From: Tistrella bauzanensis
GTDB taxonomy: Bacteria; Pseudomonadota; Alphaproteobacteria; Tistrellales; Tistrellaceae
Direction: 5' to 3'
NCBI RefSeq assembly: GCF_014636235.1
Contig: NZ_BMDZ01000006.1
Coordinates: 1-64,000, forward strand
DNA length: 64,000 bases
The notes below the pieces were generated by a model. That model had not been told where the DNA came from. It saw only the letters and a list, made by a program, of their open reading frames with translations, and ran no database searches. Below are positions 33,154 to 41,852 of this stretch, piece after piece (positions within the stretch are counted from its first letter, which is position 1; each line of letters starts with the position of its first letter). A program made the translations under genes and the position numbers.

Positions 33154-33840
33154 CTAAAAAAACACTCCCGCCTGCATCACCTCGGTGCTGCCGCGCAGGA
33201 TCATGTCGAGGGCCACATAGGTGATGATCGCCAGACCCAGATAGGCCAACCAGTGCCAGCGCTCCAGCAGGCGGGCGACAAAATTGGCGGCCAGCCCCAT
33301 CAGGGCGATCGACAGCACCAGACCGATGACCAGCACCTCGACATGCTCGCGCGCAGCACCGGCCACCGCCAGCACGTTGTCGAGCGACATCGACACATCG
33401 GCAATGATGATCGAGGTCAGCGCCTGGCGCATGGTCTTGGGCGCGGCAGCGGCCGCACCGGGCAGGTCCACCCCGTCGCCGGCCGATGCGCCGGGGGGGC
33501 TGGCGGCAGCGGCGGCTTCGGCGGCGGCGGCCCGGCGGCTGGCGCGGAGTTCCTGCCACATCCGCCACGCCACCCACAGCAGCAGAATGCCGCCGGCGAG
33601 CGTCAGGCCGATGATTGCCAGCAGTTGCACGGTCACCGCCGCAAAGGCGATCCGCAGCACCGTGGCCGCCAGAATGCCATAGATGATGGCCTTGCGCCGC
33701 AGCGTGGCCGGCAGACCGGCTGCGGCCATGCCGATGATCACGGCGTTGTCGCCCGACATCACGATGTCGATCATGATCACGGTGGCGAGCGCGCCCAGCC
33801 CGTCGGCGGACATGAGAAATTCTGGCACGGTGATAACCAA
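33154..33840 (-). CDS. TerC family integral membrane protein
   Basis: A 228-residue polytopic protein of the TerC family, some members of which export manganese or calcium. Seen: the conserved VIMIDIVMSGDNAVIIGMAAAGLP at about 20-43 and its inverted repeat TSIIIADVSMSLDNVLAVAGAA near 143-164, each with the acidic D-x-x-x-S-x-D-N signature in a membrane helix, giving the two-fold pseudo-symmetry of the family. An Ala/Gly-rich cytoplasmic loop (about 100-137) separates the halves. No yybP-ykoY riboswitch is apparent upstream. The protein may take part in metal homeostasis or in secretion-linked metal supply. Confidence 0.9.
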   Translation of the reverse strand: MVITVPEFLMSADGLGALATVIMIDIVMSGDNAVIIGMAAAGLPATLRRKAIIYGILAATVLRIAFAAVTVQLLAIIGLTLAGGILLLWVAWRMWQELRASRRAAAAEAAAAASPPGASAGDGVDLPGAAAAAPKTMRQALTSIIIADVSMSLDNVLAVAGAAREHVEVLVIGLVLSIALMGLAANFVARLLERWHWLAYLGLAIITYVALDMILRGSTEVMQAGVFF

Positions 33841-34156
33841 CCTTCGAATGCCGGGATCTGTGCCGATGCCGGCGGTCTGCCGTCCGGACCACAGCCAGAT
33901 CCGGTTTTAGGCTCCTGATACCACCGCCGCAAGTATGCTTCCCTGCACCCGCCACACTTCCCCCAGATCGATCACGGGTCGCACATCCCCGACCTTGGTC
34001 CTGTTCGCGATACGATCGGCGTCCGGCGCTGGCATGTGGCGAAGGCTTGCGACATGATGGTCAACCAGACCGCGCATCAAAAAGAACGCGGCAAGCCGAG
34101 GGATGGCCATCGCCGGTGTGCAATCCGCACCCGGTATAACGTCCTGGGGAGGAAAG
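33841..34156. other. Divergent intergenic region, terC / chemoreceptor
   Basis: 316 bp between divergent starts. A TATAAC at 34135-34140 could be a -10 for the chemoreceptor gene, but no -35 matches at the right spacing. GGGAGGA at 34147-34153 is the ribosome-binding site. No structured element was recognised. Confidence 0.4.
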
Positions 34157-35584
34157 ATGACAGCGATGGGAGTTCCCGAAAGATCCACCACGGGCGACGG
34201 CATGTCGATGAGCGAGACGATCGCCCGCCTTGCCGACCGCGCGGGCGGATTGGGGGTGCGGGTCGCCGACATCGTCGGCAAGGTGGATGATGTCGCGCGC
34301 GCCCTGCGTGGACAATCGGAACGGTTCGGCACCCTGTCGGCCCGGGTCGACCGGATGGCCGAGGACAATCGCGCGATCGACACCGCCGCGCGCGCCGCCA
34401 ATGAACGCGCGGCCGAGGCGGCACGTCAGGCCGCCTCGTCGCGTGCCGAGGCCGCCCAGACGCTGGACGAGATCCGCGATCTGGCTGGCGGGGTCGCGGA
34501 TATCGCCCGGCGCCTGGATGCCCTGGCCGCGGCACTTGACCGGGTGGGCAAGGTGTCCGGCCAGATCGACGGGATTGCCAAGCAGACCAATCTGCTGGCC
34601 TTGAACGCCACGATCGAGGCGGCGCGTGCCGGCGATGCCGGCCGTGGCTTTGCCGTGGTCGCGGGCGAAGTGAAAAGTCTTGCCCGCTCCACTCAGGAGG
34701 CGACCGCGCAGATCGCCCGCACGCTGGGCGAGCTTGGCACAGAGGTACGCGCCCTGGTCGAGGTCAGCAGCAACACGCTGGGTCGGGCCGAACATGTCCG
34801 TGACGGCACCGGCCGGATCGGCGGGGTCATCGACGGACTGGCCGATGCGGTGGGCATGATCGGCGGCGAGGTCGGCCGGATCGCCGCCGGCGCCGGTGAA
34901 AACACCCGGGTGTGCACCGAGATCAGCGCCGAGGTCGGCGCCCTGAACGGCGAAGTGGCGCAGTCGCGCGCCCGACTGGACGAAGCCGACACCCAACTGG
35001 TGCAATTGCTCGACGTGTCTGAAAGCCTGATCGAGCTGACGGCCGGCGCCGGCGCCGAGACCGTCGACACCCCGTTCATCGCCGCGGCGACGCGGGCCGC
35101 GACCCTGGCCGGCGAGGCTTTCGAAACGGCGCTCAAGGCCGGCCGCATCGATCTTCGCGGCCTGTTCGACGAACAGTATCGCCCGGTGGCCGGATCGAAC
35201 CCCATACAGTTCACCACCGCCTTCACCGATCTGTGCGATCAGCTTCTGCCCCGGATCCAGGAACCGGTGCTGAGCCTGGACCCGAAAGTGGTGTTCTGCG
35301 CGGCGGTCGACCGCAACGGTTATCTGCCGACCCACAATGCCAAATTCTCGAAGCCCCAGGGCCGGGATGCGGTGTGGAATGCGGCCAATGCCCGCAACCG
35401 GCGCAAATTCGACGACCGTACCGGGCTTCGGGCCGCGCGCAGCACCAAGCGCTTCCTGTTACAGACCTATCGCCGCGACATGGGCGGCGGACAATTCGCC
35501 CTGATGAAGGATCTGGCGGTGCCGATCGCCGTGCAGGGCCGGCATTGGGGGGTGATCCGTCTGGCCTATCGCGCCGACGGCTGA
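34157..35584 (+). CDS. Soluble methyl-accepting chemotaxis protein
   Basis: A 475-residue cytoplasmic chemoreceptor without transmembrane segments. An N-terminal long coiled coil (about 15-315) contains the highly conserved signalling tip [26 protein letters not shown] and [10 protein letters not shown]. The C-terminal 130 residues form a separate domain with [24 protein letters not shown] and [15 protein letters not shown], a pattern I associate with sensory modules at the C-terminus of alphaproteobacterial receptors. The ATG at 34157 follows GGGAGGA; the frame is open upstream to 34103. Its last 19 bp overlap the 3' end of the PfkB kinase on the other strand. The signal sensed is unknown. 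Confidence 0.88.
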   Translation: MTAMGVPERSTTGDGMSMSETIARLADRAGGLGVRVADIVGKVDDVARALRGQSERFGTLSARVDRMAEDNRAIDTAARAANERAAEAARQAASSRAEAAQTLDEIRDLAGGVADIARRLDALAAALDRVGKVSGQIDGIAKQTNLLALNATIEAARAGDAGRGFAVVAGEVKSLARSTQEATAQIARTLGELGTEVRALVEVSSNTLGRAEHVRDGTGRIGGVIDGLADAVGMIGGEVGRIAAGAGENTRVCTEISAEVGALNGEVAQSRARLDEADTQLVQLLDVSESLIELTAGAGAETVDTPFIAAATRAATLAGEAFETALKAGRIDLRGLFDEQYRPVAGSNPIQFTTAFTDLCDQLLPRIQEPVLSLDPKVVFCAAVDRNGYLPTHNAKFSKPQGRDAVWNAANARNRRKFDDRTGLRAARSTKRFLLQTYRRDMGGGQFALMKDLAVPIAVQGRHWGVIRLAYRADG

Positions 35585-36606
35585 CCCTGCACCAGCCGCT
35601 GCGGCGGCAGGCCGGCCCGCATCACCGCGATCGCCGCCGCATCGGGTGTGGCGCTGCGGGCACCCACAGCGCCACAGGCCAGCGCGCCGGCCGCGACGCC
35701 GGCCGCCAGCGCCGATCCCGTCGCCGCAGCATCCTGCACCAGGCCAGCCGCGAAGGCGCCAACGAAGGCGTCACCGGCACCGGTGCTGTCGACCACGGCC
35801 ACCGCCGGGGCAGGCTGAATCAGAACGTCGCAGCCATCCAGAACCGCGGCGCCGCGCGGCCCCAAGGTCAGCACCACCCGCTGATCGGCCCGCAGGCCCA
35901 GCGCATCGCGGCCGGCCAGCAGGACCGCCGCAAGCGCGCCGTCCGCGCTCCGGCCGCCCTGGCCGTCACCGGCGCTGTCATCGTCCATGGCCTGACCCGA
36001 CAGGTCAGCCCATTCCGTTTCATTCACCACCAGCCAGTCGACCGCGATCAGCGGCGGCGCATCCCGCCCCCGGGCCGGTGCGGCATTGTGGACCACCACG
36101 GCATCGGCGGTGCGTGCGCGGCGATGCAGCCGCGCCAGCGCCGGAGCGGGGGTTTCGTTCTGGGTGACCAGCACCATGCCCGCCAGATCGGCATCGGCGA
36201 CCGCGCGGTCGTCGAGATCGGCATTGGCACCGGCGGCCACGATGATCTGGTTGTCAAATGCCGAGCTGCCGCTGGCCGTATCGACAGCCGCCCGGCGCGG
36301 GCCGATGGCCACGACCGCGATGCCGGTGGGCCGGGTGCCGCGCACAGTCAGCGATAGGTCGCAACCCGCCTGGGCCAGCCCGTCCAGCGCCGCATCGGCT
36401 GCCGCATCATGTCCAAGGCTGGCGGCAAGCCGGGTCGCAGCCCCGGCGCGGGCGGCGGCGAAGGCCTGATTGCCGCCCTTGCCGCCCGGCAGATGCAGCG
36501 GGTCGGCGGCGGCCACCGTCTCGCCCGCCGCCGGTAGATGCACGCAGGGCAGAACCAGATCCAGATTGACCGATCCGAAGACCAGCACCCCGCGCGGCCG
36601 GGCCAT
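35566..36606 (-). CDS. PfkB family carbohydrate kinase (ribokinase-like)
   Basis: A 346-residue sugar kinase of the ribokinase group. Seen: [22 protein letters not shown], the sugar-binding [39 protein letters not shown] and the catalytic [19 protein letters not shown] (anion hole GAGD). The pattern is closest to RbsK, which phosphorylates ribose at O5, but the segment [11 protein letters not shown] where ribokinases read a T-x-x-G-A type is less typical. The frame is open far upstream; ATG 36606 matches the family start. A 51-residue membrane protein gene lies 32 bp upstream on the same strand. No ribose transporter is adjacent, so the physiological sugar is uncertain. Confidence 0.87.
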   Translation of the reverse strand: MARPRGVLVFGSVNLDLVLPCVHLPAAGETVAAADPLHLPGGKGGNQAFAAARAGAATRLAASLGHDAAADAALDGLAQAGCDLSLTVRGTRPTGIAVVAIGPRRAAVDTASGSSAFDNQIIVAAGANADLDDRAVADADLAGMVLVTQNETPAPALARLHRRARTADAVVVHNAAPARGRDAPPLIAVDWLVVNETEWADLSGQAMDDDSAGDGQGGRSADGALAAVLLAGRDALGLRADQRVVLTLGPRGAAVLDGCDVLIQPAPAVAVVDSTGAGDAFVGAFAAGLVQDAAATGSALAAGVAAGALACGAVGARSATPDAAAIAVMRAGLPPQRLVQGQPSAR

Positions 36607-36638
36607 GGGCGTCGCCCCCTGTTTGTGTAGCGCAGCGG

Positions 36639-36794
36639 TCAGCCGCGCGGCCGGTACCACATGGTGAAGACGAACAGCAGGGTCATGATCACCGCCACGA
36701 TGAGCGCAGATACCCAGTCCACCGCACCCATCGACAGCCCCAGCAGCAGAATGCCCAGCAGCACGGGCGCCATGACGATCAGATAGGTTTTCAT
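36639..36794 (-). CDS. 51-residue two-helix membrane protein
   Basis: A small gene below the usual length cut-offs. Its product starts MKTYLIVMAPVLLGILLLG and ends FTMWYRPRG, forming two hydrophobic helices (about 4-21 and 28-46) around the short acidic turn SMGAVDWVS, with a positive C-terminal tail. AGGAG precedes the ATG by 7 nt on the minus strand, an ideal ribosome-binding site. It is 32 bp upstream of the PfkB kinase gene and probably cotranscribed. No family is recognised. The well-spaced Shine-Dalgarno and clean hydrophobic pattern make a real gene likely. Confidence 0.7.
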   Translation of the reverse strand: MKTYLIVMAPVLLGILLLGLSMGAVDWVSALIVAVIMTLLFVFTMWYRPRG

Positions 36795-36913
36795 GCGGAG
36801 GCTCCTGCGCCGATAGGATGAACGGCTGCCCAGACGTGGCGCCCTGAACGCGCCGCCCCCTGGCCCGCGCGACGTTTGGCAGGGTGGCGGCTGTGGCGGC
36901 GCGGGTCAAGCCC

Positions 36914-36998
36914 GGCGCCGCCAGCGCGATGAACACCCGCGCCGCCAGCGCGATGAACACCGGCGCCGCCAGCACGATGAACACCCGCGCCGCCAGCA
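36914..36998. repeat. 24-bp tandem array, 3.5 units
   Basis: Three full 24-bp units (36914-36937, 36938-36961, 36962-36985) and a 13-bp partial unit, consensus sGCGCCGCCAGCrCGATGAACACC. It lies between the small membrane protein gene and the dac terminator in apparently noncoding DNA, although one minus-strand frame through it is open (octad VFIALAAR). It is not a CRISPR array: there are no spacers. Confidence 0.9.
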
Positions 36999-37000
36999 AA

Positions 37001-37036
37001 CAAACCTGCCCCGATCGATCGACCGGGGCAGGTTTG
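37001..37036 (-). terminator. Hairpin terminator downstream of the carboxypeptidase gene
   Basis: A perfect 13-bp stem caaacctgccccg (37001-37013) / cggggcaggtttg (37024-37036) with a 10-nt loop, 34 bp past the stop of the minus-strand dac gene. The stem ends in TTTG on the downstream side for that strand. Confidence 0.7.
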
Positions 37037-37070
37037 ACGGGAACGTGGTTTTGAGGTCGCGGCCGGCTGA

Positions 37071-38711
37071 TCAGCCGGCGGCCGACAGCGCGCTGATCGG
37101 CGGCACCAGGATGCAGGCGATGCCGCGCTTGTCCAGCAGCGCGCAAGCCTGACGGGCCGGCCGCTCGCCTTCGAAGCCCATCATCCGCGCCCGATAGATA
37201 TAGCGACCGCCGATGCTGTGCGGTTCCACCGCGGTTTCGGCCCCGCCGCGCAGCTCTGCCGGCAGCAGATCCTGCGCCCGGCCGACCAGGCCCTGGGCAG
37301 CATCGACCCGGCCGAAGGCACCGAACTGAATGCCCCAGCGGCCCTGCGCGTCGAACACCCGCGGCTTGGGCGCAACCGCCGCATACTGCGTGTCACCCTG
37401 GGCAACCGGCTGCGGCACCGGACCGGTGCGGACATCTGCGGCGCGGGCATTGGTCGTGTCGGCGGCAACCGGCGCGACGACCGCGAGTTGGGTTGCCGGG
37501 GCCTGTGCGGGGGTGGGGGCGGCGGCGGCAGCCACCTGTGTTGCCTCGGCAAATTCGGCATCATCCTCGTCGACCGCGGCGATGGCGGCCGCACCGGTCA
37601 TGTCACGCTCGGCGGCCGCGACCTGTGCGTCGGTGATCGAGGCCACCTGAATGCCGCTGCCGCCGATATCGTCCAGATCACGCTCCAGCCGGGCGATCTG
37701 CAATTCACCGCGGGCCCGGGCCGAGGCGATCGCGCGCTGGCGCTCGGCCGGGGTTTCCGAGGCCAGCCGGGTGAAGCTCTTGTCCAGCAGCGCCGCCACC
37801 GCCTTGTCGCGTTCCCGCGAGGTGGAGCCGCCGAAGATCACCCCGATCAGCCGGCGATCGCCCCGCACCGCCGAGACCACGATGTTGAAGCCCGAAGCGC
37901 GCGTATAGCCGGTCTTGATCCCGTCCGTGCCGGTATAGGAGCTGAGCAGCCGGTTGTGATTGCGCAGTTCCTGGCCCTTGTAGTTATAGGACTTGGTCGA
38001 GAACAGCGCGTATTCGCGGGGAAAATCGTTCATCAGGCGCACGGCCAGCGTCGCCATGTCGCGGGCGGTGGACAACTGATGGCGGTTCGGCAGCCCGTTG
38101 GCATTCTGGAAAGTGGTCTTCTCCATGCCAAGCTTGCGCGCCCGGGCCGTCATCGCGCGGGCGAAGGCGATCTCGCTGCCGCTGATCGCCTCGGCCAGCA
38201 CCACGGCGGCGTCATTGGCCGATTTGGTGATCAGGCCGTAGATGGCATCCTTGACCTTGATGGTCTGGCCGGCGCGCAGACCCAGCTTGGTCGGCGCCAT
38301 GCCCGCCGCACGCGCCGACACCGGCAGGGCCGTGTCCATCGAAAACTTGCGGGCCTTGATCGCCTCGAAGGTCATATACAGCGTCATCATCTTGGTCAGA
38401 GACGCCGGGTAATTGCGCACATCGCCGTTCTTGGAATACAGCACCCGGCCGGTATCGGCCTCGACCACCAGCGCCGCATAGCCGGCGGCGGCATCGCGGG
38501 CGAAGCCGGTGGCGGCCATCACGGCCACCAGAAGAACCAGCGCCAGCCTGATCAGCGGCAGCCGTGCCAGCGACACCTGAGCCAACGATGACCGGGCCGG
38601 GCGCCCGGCGCTTGCCGTCACTCCGACCGCCGCCGTCGCACGCGTCGATATCGACCGCGTGCATCCGTCGGGCCTTGCGATCCGCATCCGGCTGTAGCGA
38701 CCGATATCCAT
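37071..38711 (-). CDS. D-alanyl-D-alanine carboxypeptidase with SPOR domain (DacF type)
   Basis: A periplasmic low-molecular-weight penicillin-binding protein that trims the terminal D-Ala of peptidoglycan stems. Seen: a hydrophobic signal segment LIRLALVLLVAVMAATGF (53-70), S104-L-T-K107 (SxxK), S164-A-N (SxN) and KTG at 266-268, then an Ala-rich linker (about 330-460) and a C-terminal SPOR domain (WGIQFGAFGRVDAAQG to the end) that binds denuded glycan at the septum. The 50 residues before the signal segment are unusual; an in-frame GTG codon at residue 46 or another internal start may be used. A hairpin terminator follows. A septal role is inferred from the SPOR domain. Confidence 0.9.
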   Translation of the reverse strand: MDIGRYSRMRIARPDGCTRSISTRATAAVGVTASAGRPARSSLAQVSLARLPLIRLALVLLVAVMAATGFARDAAAGYAALVVEADTGRVLYSKNGDVRNYPASLTKMMTLYMTFEAIKARKFSMDTALPVSARAAGMAPTKLGLRAGQTIKVKDAIYGLITKSANDAAVVLAEAISGSEIAFARAMTARARKLGMEKTTFQNANGLPNRHQLSTARDMATLAVRLMNDFPREYALFSTKSYNYKGQELRNHNRLLSSYTGTDGIKTGYTRASGFNIVVSAVRGDRRLIGVIFGGSTSRERDKAVAALLDKSFTRLASETPAERQRAIASARARGELQIARLERDLDDIGGSGIQVASITDAQVAAAERDMTGAAAIAAVDEDDAEFAEATQVAAAAAPTPAQAPATQLAVVAPVAADTTNARAADVRTGPVPQPVAQGDTQYAAVAPKPRVFDAQGRWGIQFGAFGRVDAAQGLVGRAQDLLPAELRGGAETAVEPHSIGGRYIYRARMMGFEGERPARQACALLDKRGIACILVPPISALSAAG

Positions 38712-39093
38712 GGTGTCCGTCCCTGTCGTTTGCCGGATGCGCCAGAAGCATCCGGGCTGCATTGACCTTGCGGTGCCGGATCACGACCTGTCTTCCAGCC
38801 ACTATTGCCTGTGCCGTCCGTCCCGAGGGCGGCCTGAGGGCGGAGCGCAGCGTTCCACGACCCAGGGTTTCACGCCCAGCCAAAAAGGGCGGGGCCGTGT
38901 ATCCCGGACCTCGGGACGATCTGCCATTGCGCGGCCGGCAAGCGACACGCGCTCTGTGCAATGGTGGCTGAAGTGTTGTGATCCGTGGAATTGCATCCTA
39001 GACATGGGAGGGCAGTTGCGGCAACCCAAAAATTCTTGTTGTGTATGGGCTTAATTCCATTTCCTCAGCCATGGTGTGACCAAAGGAGCGCGC
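38712..39093. other. Divergent intergenic region, dac / lipoprotein
   Basis: 382 bp between divergent starts. It should hold promoters for both genes. Lower GC occurs at 39020-39060 (ccaaaaattcttg and gggcttaattcc), the likeliest promoter zone for the lipoprotein. I recognise no defined site, hairpin or small gene here. Confidence 0.4.
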
Positions 39094-39855
39094 ATGCCCG
39101 AAATGATGCCGGCACCCTCGACCATCGGACGCAGCCGCGGCCGGAGGCGTGCTGCCGTGATCGTGGCAGCGGTTGCCGCCGCCATCACCGCCGGTTGCAC
39201 CGCAAGCGGCCCGGCGGGCGACCCGATCACCCGCAGCTTCACCTGGTTCGATTATGTCGGCGGCGGCAACCTGGCCCGATCCTGCGCGCCGGGTATCCCG
39301 GACCGATACCGGCTGGTCTATAATGCGGTGTTTCCCGAACAGGTCCGCACCTATGATCTGGTCACCCGCGAAGACAACCGTGGCCGGTTGAGCGGGTCGA
39401 CGCTGGTCACCACGGTCTGGGAACGCGCTAACCTCGCCAAGATCACCGCGAGCCGGCCGGGCGCGCCCTGGGGGCCGACCGAAAGCCGCACCGAACTTGG
39501 CGCGGCCCAGACCGCAGCCCTGATCGACCGGCTGGCTGCCGGGGGCGGCTTCAGGCCGGCGCCGGCGGGTGAGCGCCTGCACTCACTGGGCTTTTATTGG
39601 ACGGTGGCCCGCTGCCAGGATGGCCGGTTCGGTTTCTGGGCCGCCGAGGCGCCCGATCCGGCCTTCACCGCGTTCCATCCCCAGATGCTGTTCTCGATCG
39701 ACGGCAACCCCGTGCCGCCGCGCGAGCCCCGCCCGGTGGTCACCAACCCGCCGATCCGCTCGCAGGATGGCGGGCTGGTCGACGGCCATCAGCCCTTCGA
39801 GCTGACCGTGTCGAAGAACGGTCTGGTCGGCGTCGATTACGATGGCCGCAACTGA
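39094..39855 (+). CDS. Putative lipoprotein of unknown function
   Basis: A 253-residue protein with an N-terminal Arg-rich region, a hydrophobic segment AAVIVAAVAAAITAGC and a lipobox ending in Cys (ITAGC, about residue 35), so it is probably lipid-anchored in the envelope. The mature part includes TWFDYVGGGNLARSCAPGIPDRYRLVY and YWTVARCQDGRFGF with a pair of Cys residues that could form a disulfide. I do not recognise a family. AAAGGAG at 39081-39087 supports ATG 39094. The gene is followed by two short tandem-repeat arrays and then the phasin gene. Confidence 0.75.
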   Translation: MPEMMPAPSTIGRSRGRRRAAVIVAAVAAAITAGCTASGPAGDPITRSFTWFDYVGGGNLARSCAPGIPDRYRLVYNAVFPEQVRTYDLVTREDNRGRLSGSTLVTTVWERANLAKITASRPGAPWGPTESRTELGAAQTAALIDRLAAGGGFRPAPAGERLHSLGFYWTVARCQDGRFGFWAAEAPDPAFTAFHPQMLFSIDGNPVPPREPRPVVTNPPIRSQDGGLVDGHQPFELTVSKNGLVGVDYDGRN

Positions 39856-39872
39856 ACGGGCGCGCCCCGTCG

Positions 39873-39908
39873 GTCACGAAGGGAACCGGTGTCACGAAGG
39901 GAACCGGG
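39873..39908. repeat. 18-bp tandem duplication
   Basis: Two contiguous copies of gtcacgaagggaaccggt (39873-39890, 39891-39908; last base differs), 18 bp after the lipoprotein stop codon. Confidence 0.9.
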
Positions 39909-39920
39909 CGGCCGGCCTGC

Positions 39921-39965
39921 GTCACCGGATGCAACGTCACCGGATGCAACGTCACCGGATGCAAC
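39921..39965. repeat. 15-bp tandem array, three identical units
   Basis: Three exact copies of gtcaccggatgcaac at 39921-39935, 39936-39950 and 39951-39965, in the intergenic region between the lipoprotein and phasin genes. Exact identity implies a very recent expansion. Confidence 0.95.
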
Positions 39966-40228
39966 GCAAGCGCGGGCGGGCTTGACCTCAAGCACGTGAA
40001 GGCGTTAAGTTATGTTGCGACGCAACATAACCTTGCAGGCGAACCCGGCAGACGGGGTCGCGGTGCAGGTCGGCATGTCCGGGCCAGACTTTTTTTGAGC
40101 CGGACAGATCTTTGAGAGCCAGCCCCGGATTCCGGCATTCGCCGGTCCGGTCCACGGCATTCCGGACCGCCGCAGAGGGTGCCCGCACCCCACGGCCAGA
40201 CGGTGCGGAACCGAACGGAGAGAGACGC

Positions 40229-41191
40229 ATGACCACCCGCAAGCCCGCCGGCCCCGCCACGCGCGGCCGGACCACCCGCGGCACCGCGTCCGACGCGAAC
40301 GGTGCCACGCCCCGGACCACCGCCACGAAGGCGGCGTCGCCCGCGAAAGCCCCGGCCAAAGCGGCCGCCGCGACACCTGTCGAGGCGCCCGTGACCGCCG
40401 AGACCTCGCCCCTTCAGAGCACGACCTCGGAGAGCACGGGCGCAGCCGACACCGCCGCGACCGAAGCCGCGGCCGCCACCAAGGCCGCCACCGATACCGC
40501 TGTGGCGCAGACCGCCGAGGTTACCGAGGCCATGACCGAGACCGCCGCCGATATCGTCGACGCCACCACCGACGCGACCGAGACCGCCGCGTCGACCGCG
40601 ACCGAGATGGCGAAGACCACGACCGAGATTGCCAGGACCGCGACCCACACCACCGGCAAGACCCAGGCCGAGCTGATGGAAGAGGTGGCCGCCAGCGCCG
40701 CCGCGACCACCGCGGCCGATGTTGCGGCCGAGGCCCTGCGCACCGCCACCAGCATCGCCGAGCGCTCCGCCGCCGCGGCGATGGAGGTGTTCGACGGCAT
40801 GCAGAAGAGCATGTCGGCTGAGATGATCACCGACCCTGCCGCCGCCTTCGCCGAGGCACAGCGCATGCGTGACGAGGCGATGAGCGGTCTGGTCGATGCA
40901 TCGAACGAAGCCGCCAAGGCGTTCGGCGATGCCACCGATGGTCTGGTGTCGTTCACTCAGGCCCGGATCGACTTCGGCATCAACACCGCCCGCGAAGCCA
41001 TGTCGGCCCAGTCGTTCGAAGAGATGGCGGCGGTGCAGGAGCGTTATACCCGCGGGCTGGTCGACCTTTACGTCGAACATGCGGCGAAGCTGTCGGAAGT
41101 GGGCCTCAGACTGGCCGGCGCGGCGCTGTCGCCGATGAACCGCCACTGGCAGAAGACCTTCGTGCTGCCGGGCAGCCGTCCGCGGGCCTGA
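40229..41191 (+). CDS. Phasin family protein
   Basis: A 320-residue protein whose first 150 residues are an Ala/Thr-rich low-complexity tail (many T-E-A and T-K-A repeats) and whose C-terminal part (about 165-310) is a helical phasin domain: AEALRTATSIAERSAAAAMEVFDGMQKSMSAEM, TQARIDFGINTAREAM and MAAVQERYTRGLVDLYVEHAAKLSEVG. Phasins coat polyhydroxyalkanoate granules; some alphaproteobacterial members are general granule or stress proteins. ATG 40229 follows the purine-rich cggagagagac. A strong intrinsic terminator follows at 41293. The upstream leader is 370 bp and contains short tandem repeats. Confidence 0.85.
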   Translation: MTTRKPAGPATRGRTTRGTASDANGATPRTTATKAASPAKAPAKAAAATPVEAPVTAETSPLQSTTSESTGAADTAATEAAAATKAATDTAVAQTAEVTEAMTETAADIVDATTDATETAASTATEMAKTTTEIARTATHTTGKTQAELMEEVAASAAATTAADVAAEALRTATSIAERSAAAAMEVFDGMQKSMSAEMITDPAAAFAEAQRMRDEAMSGLVDASNEAAKAFGDATDGLVSFTQARIDFGINTAREAMSAQSFEEMAAVQERYTRGLVDLYVEHAAKLSEVGLRLAGAALSPMNRHWQKTFVLPGSRPRA

Positions 41192-41292
41192 CCCACTCGA
41201 CGACGCCCGGCCCCGTCTACAGCGTTCAGCCCCGCCTAGAGTATCCAGATGTTGCACCACGGACACAATCCGGGGCGCGGACATCCGAACAG

Positions 41293-41325
41293 CCCGCAGC
41301 CGCATCACCGGCTGCGGGTTTTTTT
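41293..41325 (+). terminator. Strong intrinsic terminator after the phasin gene
   Basis: Stem cccgcagccg (41293-41302) / cggctgcggg (41309-41318), 6-nt loop, then seven T (41319-41325). A textbook rho-independent terminator. Confidence 0.92.
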
Positions 41326-41507
41326 CGGCCGTGGAGGACGGTTCACAATCGGCCGTGAGGCGCCGATTTCGGCGCGGTGCGAAAATTTATCGCGCCGCAG
41401 GGGTTTCAATAGGTCGACGCGTCACCGTTTCAAGGCCTTTTCCTGTCCGGGCCAAATCCAATATCCTCAGACGGTAGGGCATAGGGATCCTGATCGAACA
41501 CGACGGA

Positions 41508-41852
41508 ATGGGAATGAGCGGCGAACGCAGGCCCGATGAAGACCGTCCCGGTTACGGTACAGTCACTGAGGTCGATACCCGACCGAAGACGGCGACCCGC
41601 AAACCGTCGATGTACAAGGTTTTGCTGCTGAACGACGATTACACTCCGATGGAGTTCGTGATCGACGTGCTGCAGCGATTTTTCGGCAAGGGTGCGGAGG
41701 AAGCTACCCGCATCATGCTCCACGTTCACAATCACGGCGTCGGTGTCTGCGGCGTGTTTCCGTTCGAGGTTGCCGAAACCAAGGTCAACCAGGTTATGGA
41801 TTACGCCCGCCGCAACCAGCATCCGCTCCAGTGCACGATGGAAAAGGACTGA
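41508..41852 (+). CDS. clpS: ClpS adaptor of the ClpAP protease
   Basis: The N-end-rule adaptor that delivers substrates with destabilising N-termini to ClpA. The 114-residue protein has a flexible 30-residue N-terminus and then the conserved core: [25 protein letters not shown], with the substrate-pocket residues in NDDYTPMEF, and [23 protein letters not shown]. An in-frame ATG at 41514 is an alternative start. The clpA start overlaps its stop by one base (TGATG), so translation is coupled and the two proteins are made together. Confidence 0.95.
   Translation: MGMSGERRPDEDRPGYGTVTEVDTRPKTATRKPSMYKVLLLNDDYTPMEFVIDVLQRFFGKGAEEATRIMLHVHNHGVGVCGVFPFEVAETKVNQVMDYARRNQHPLQCTMEKD

Noticed and set aside
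33841..34156. yybP-ykoY manganese riboswitch upstream of terC
   Set aside because: TerC genes often have it, but I cannot find its conserved core or the expected long P1 stem on the minus strand.
36914..36998. CRISPR array
   Set aside because: The units are directly adjacent with no variable spacers and there are no cas genes.
36639..37146. An upstream extension of the PfkB kinase frame through the 24-bp repeat
   Set aside because: The kinase homology begins at the ATG at 36606; the extension has no family similarity and runs over the better-supported 51-residue gene and the tandem array.
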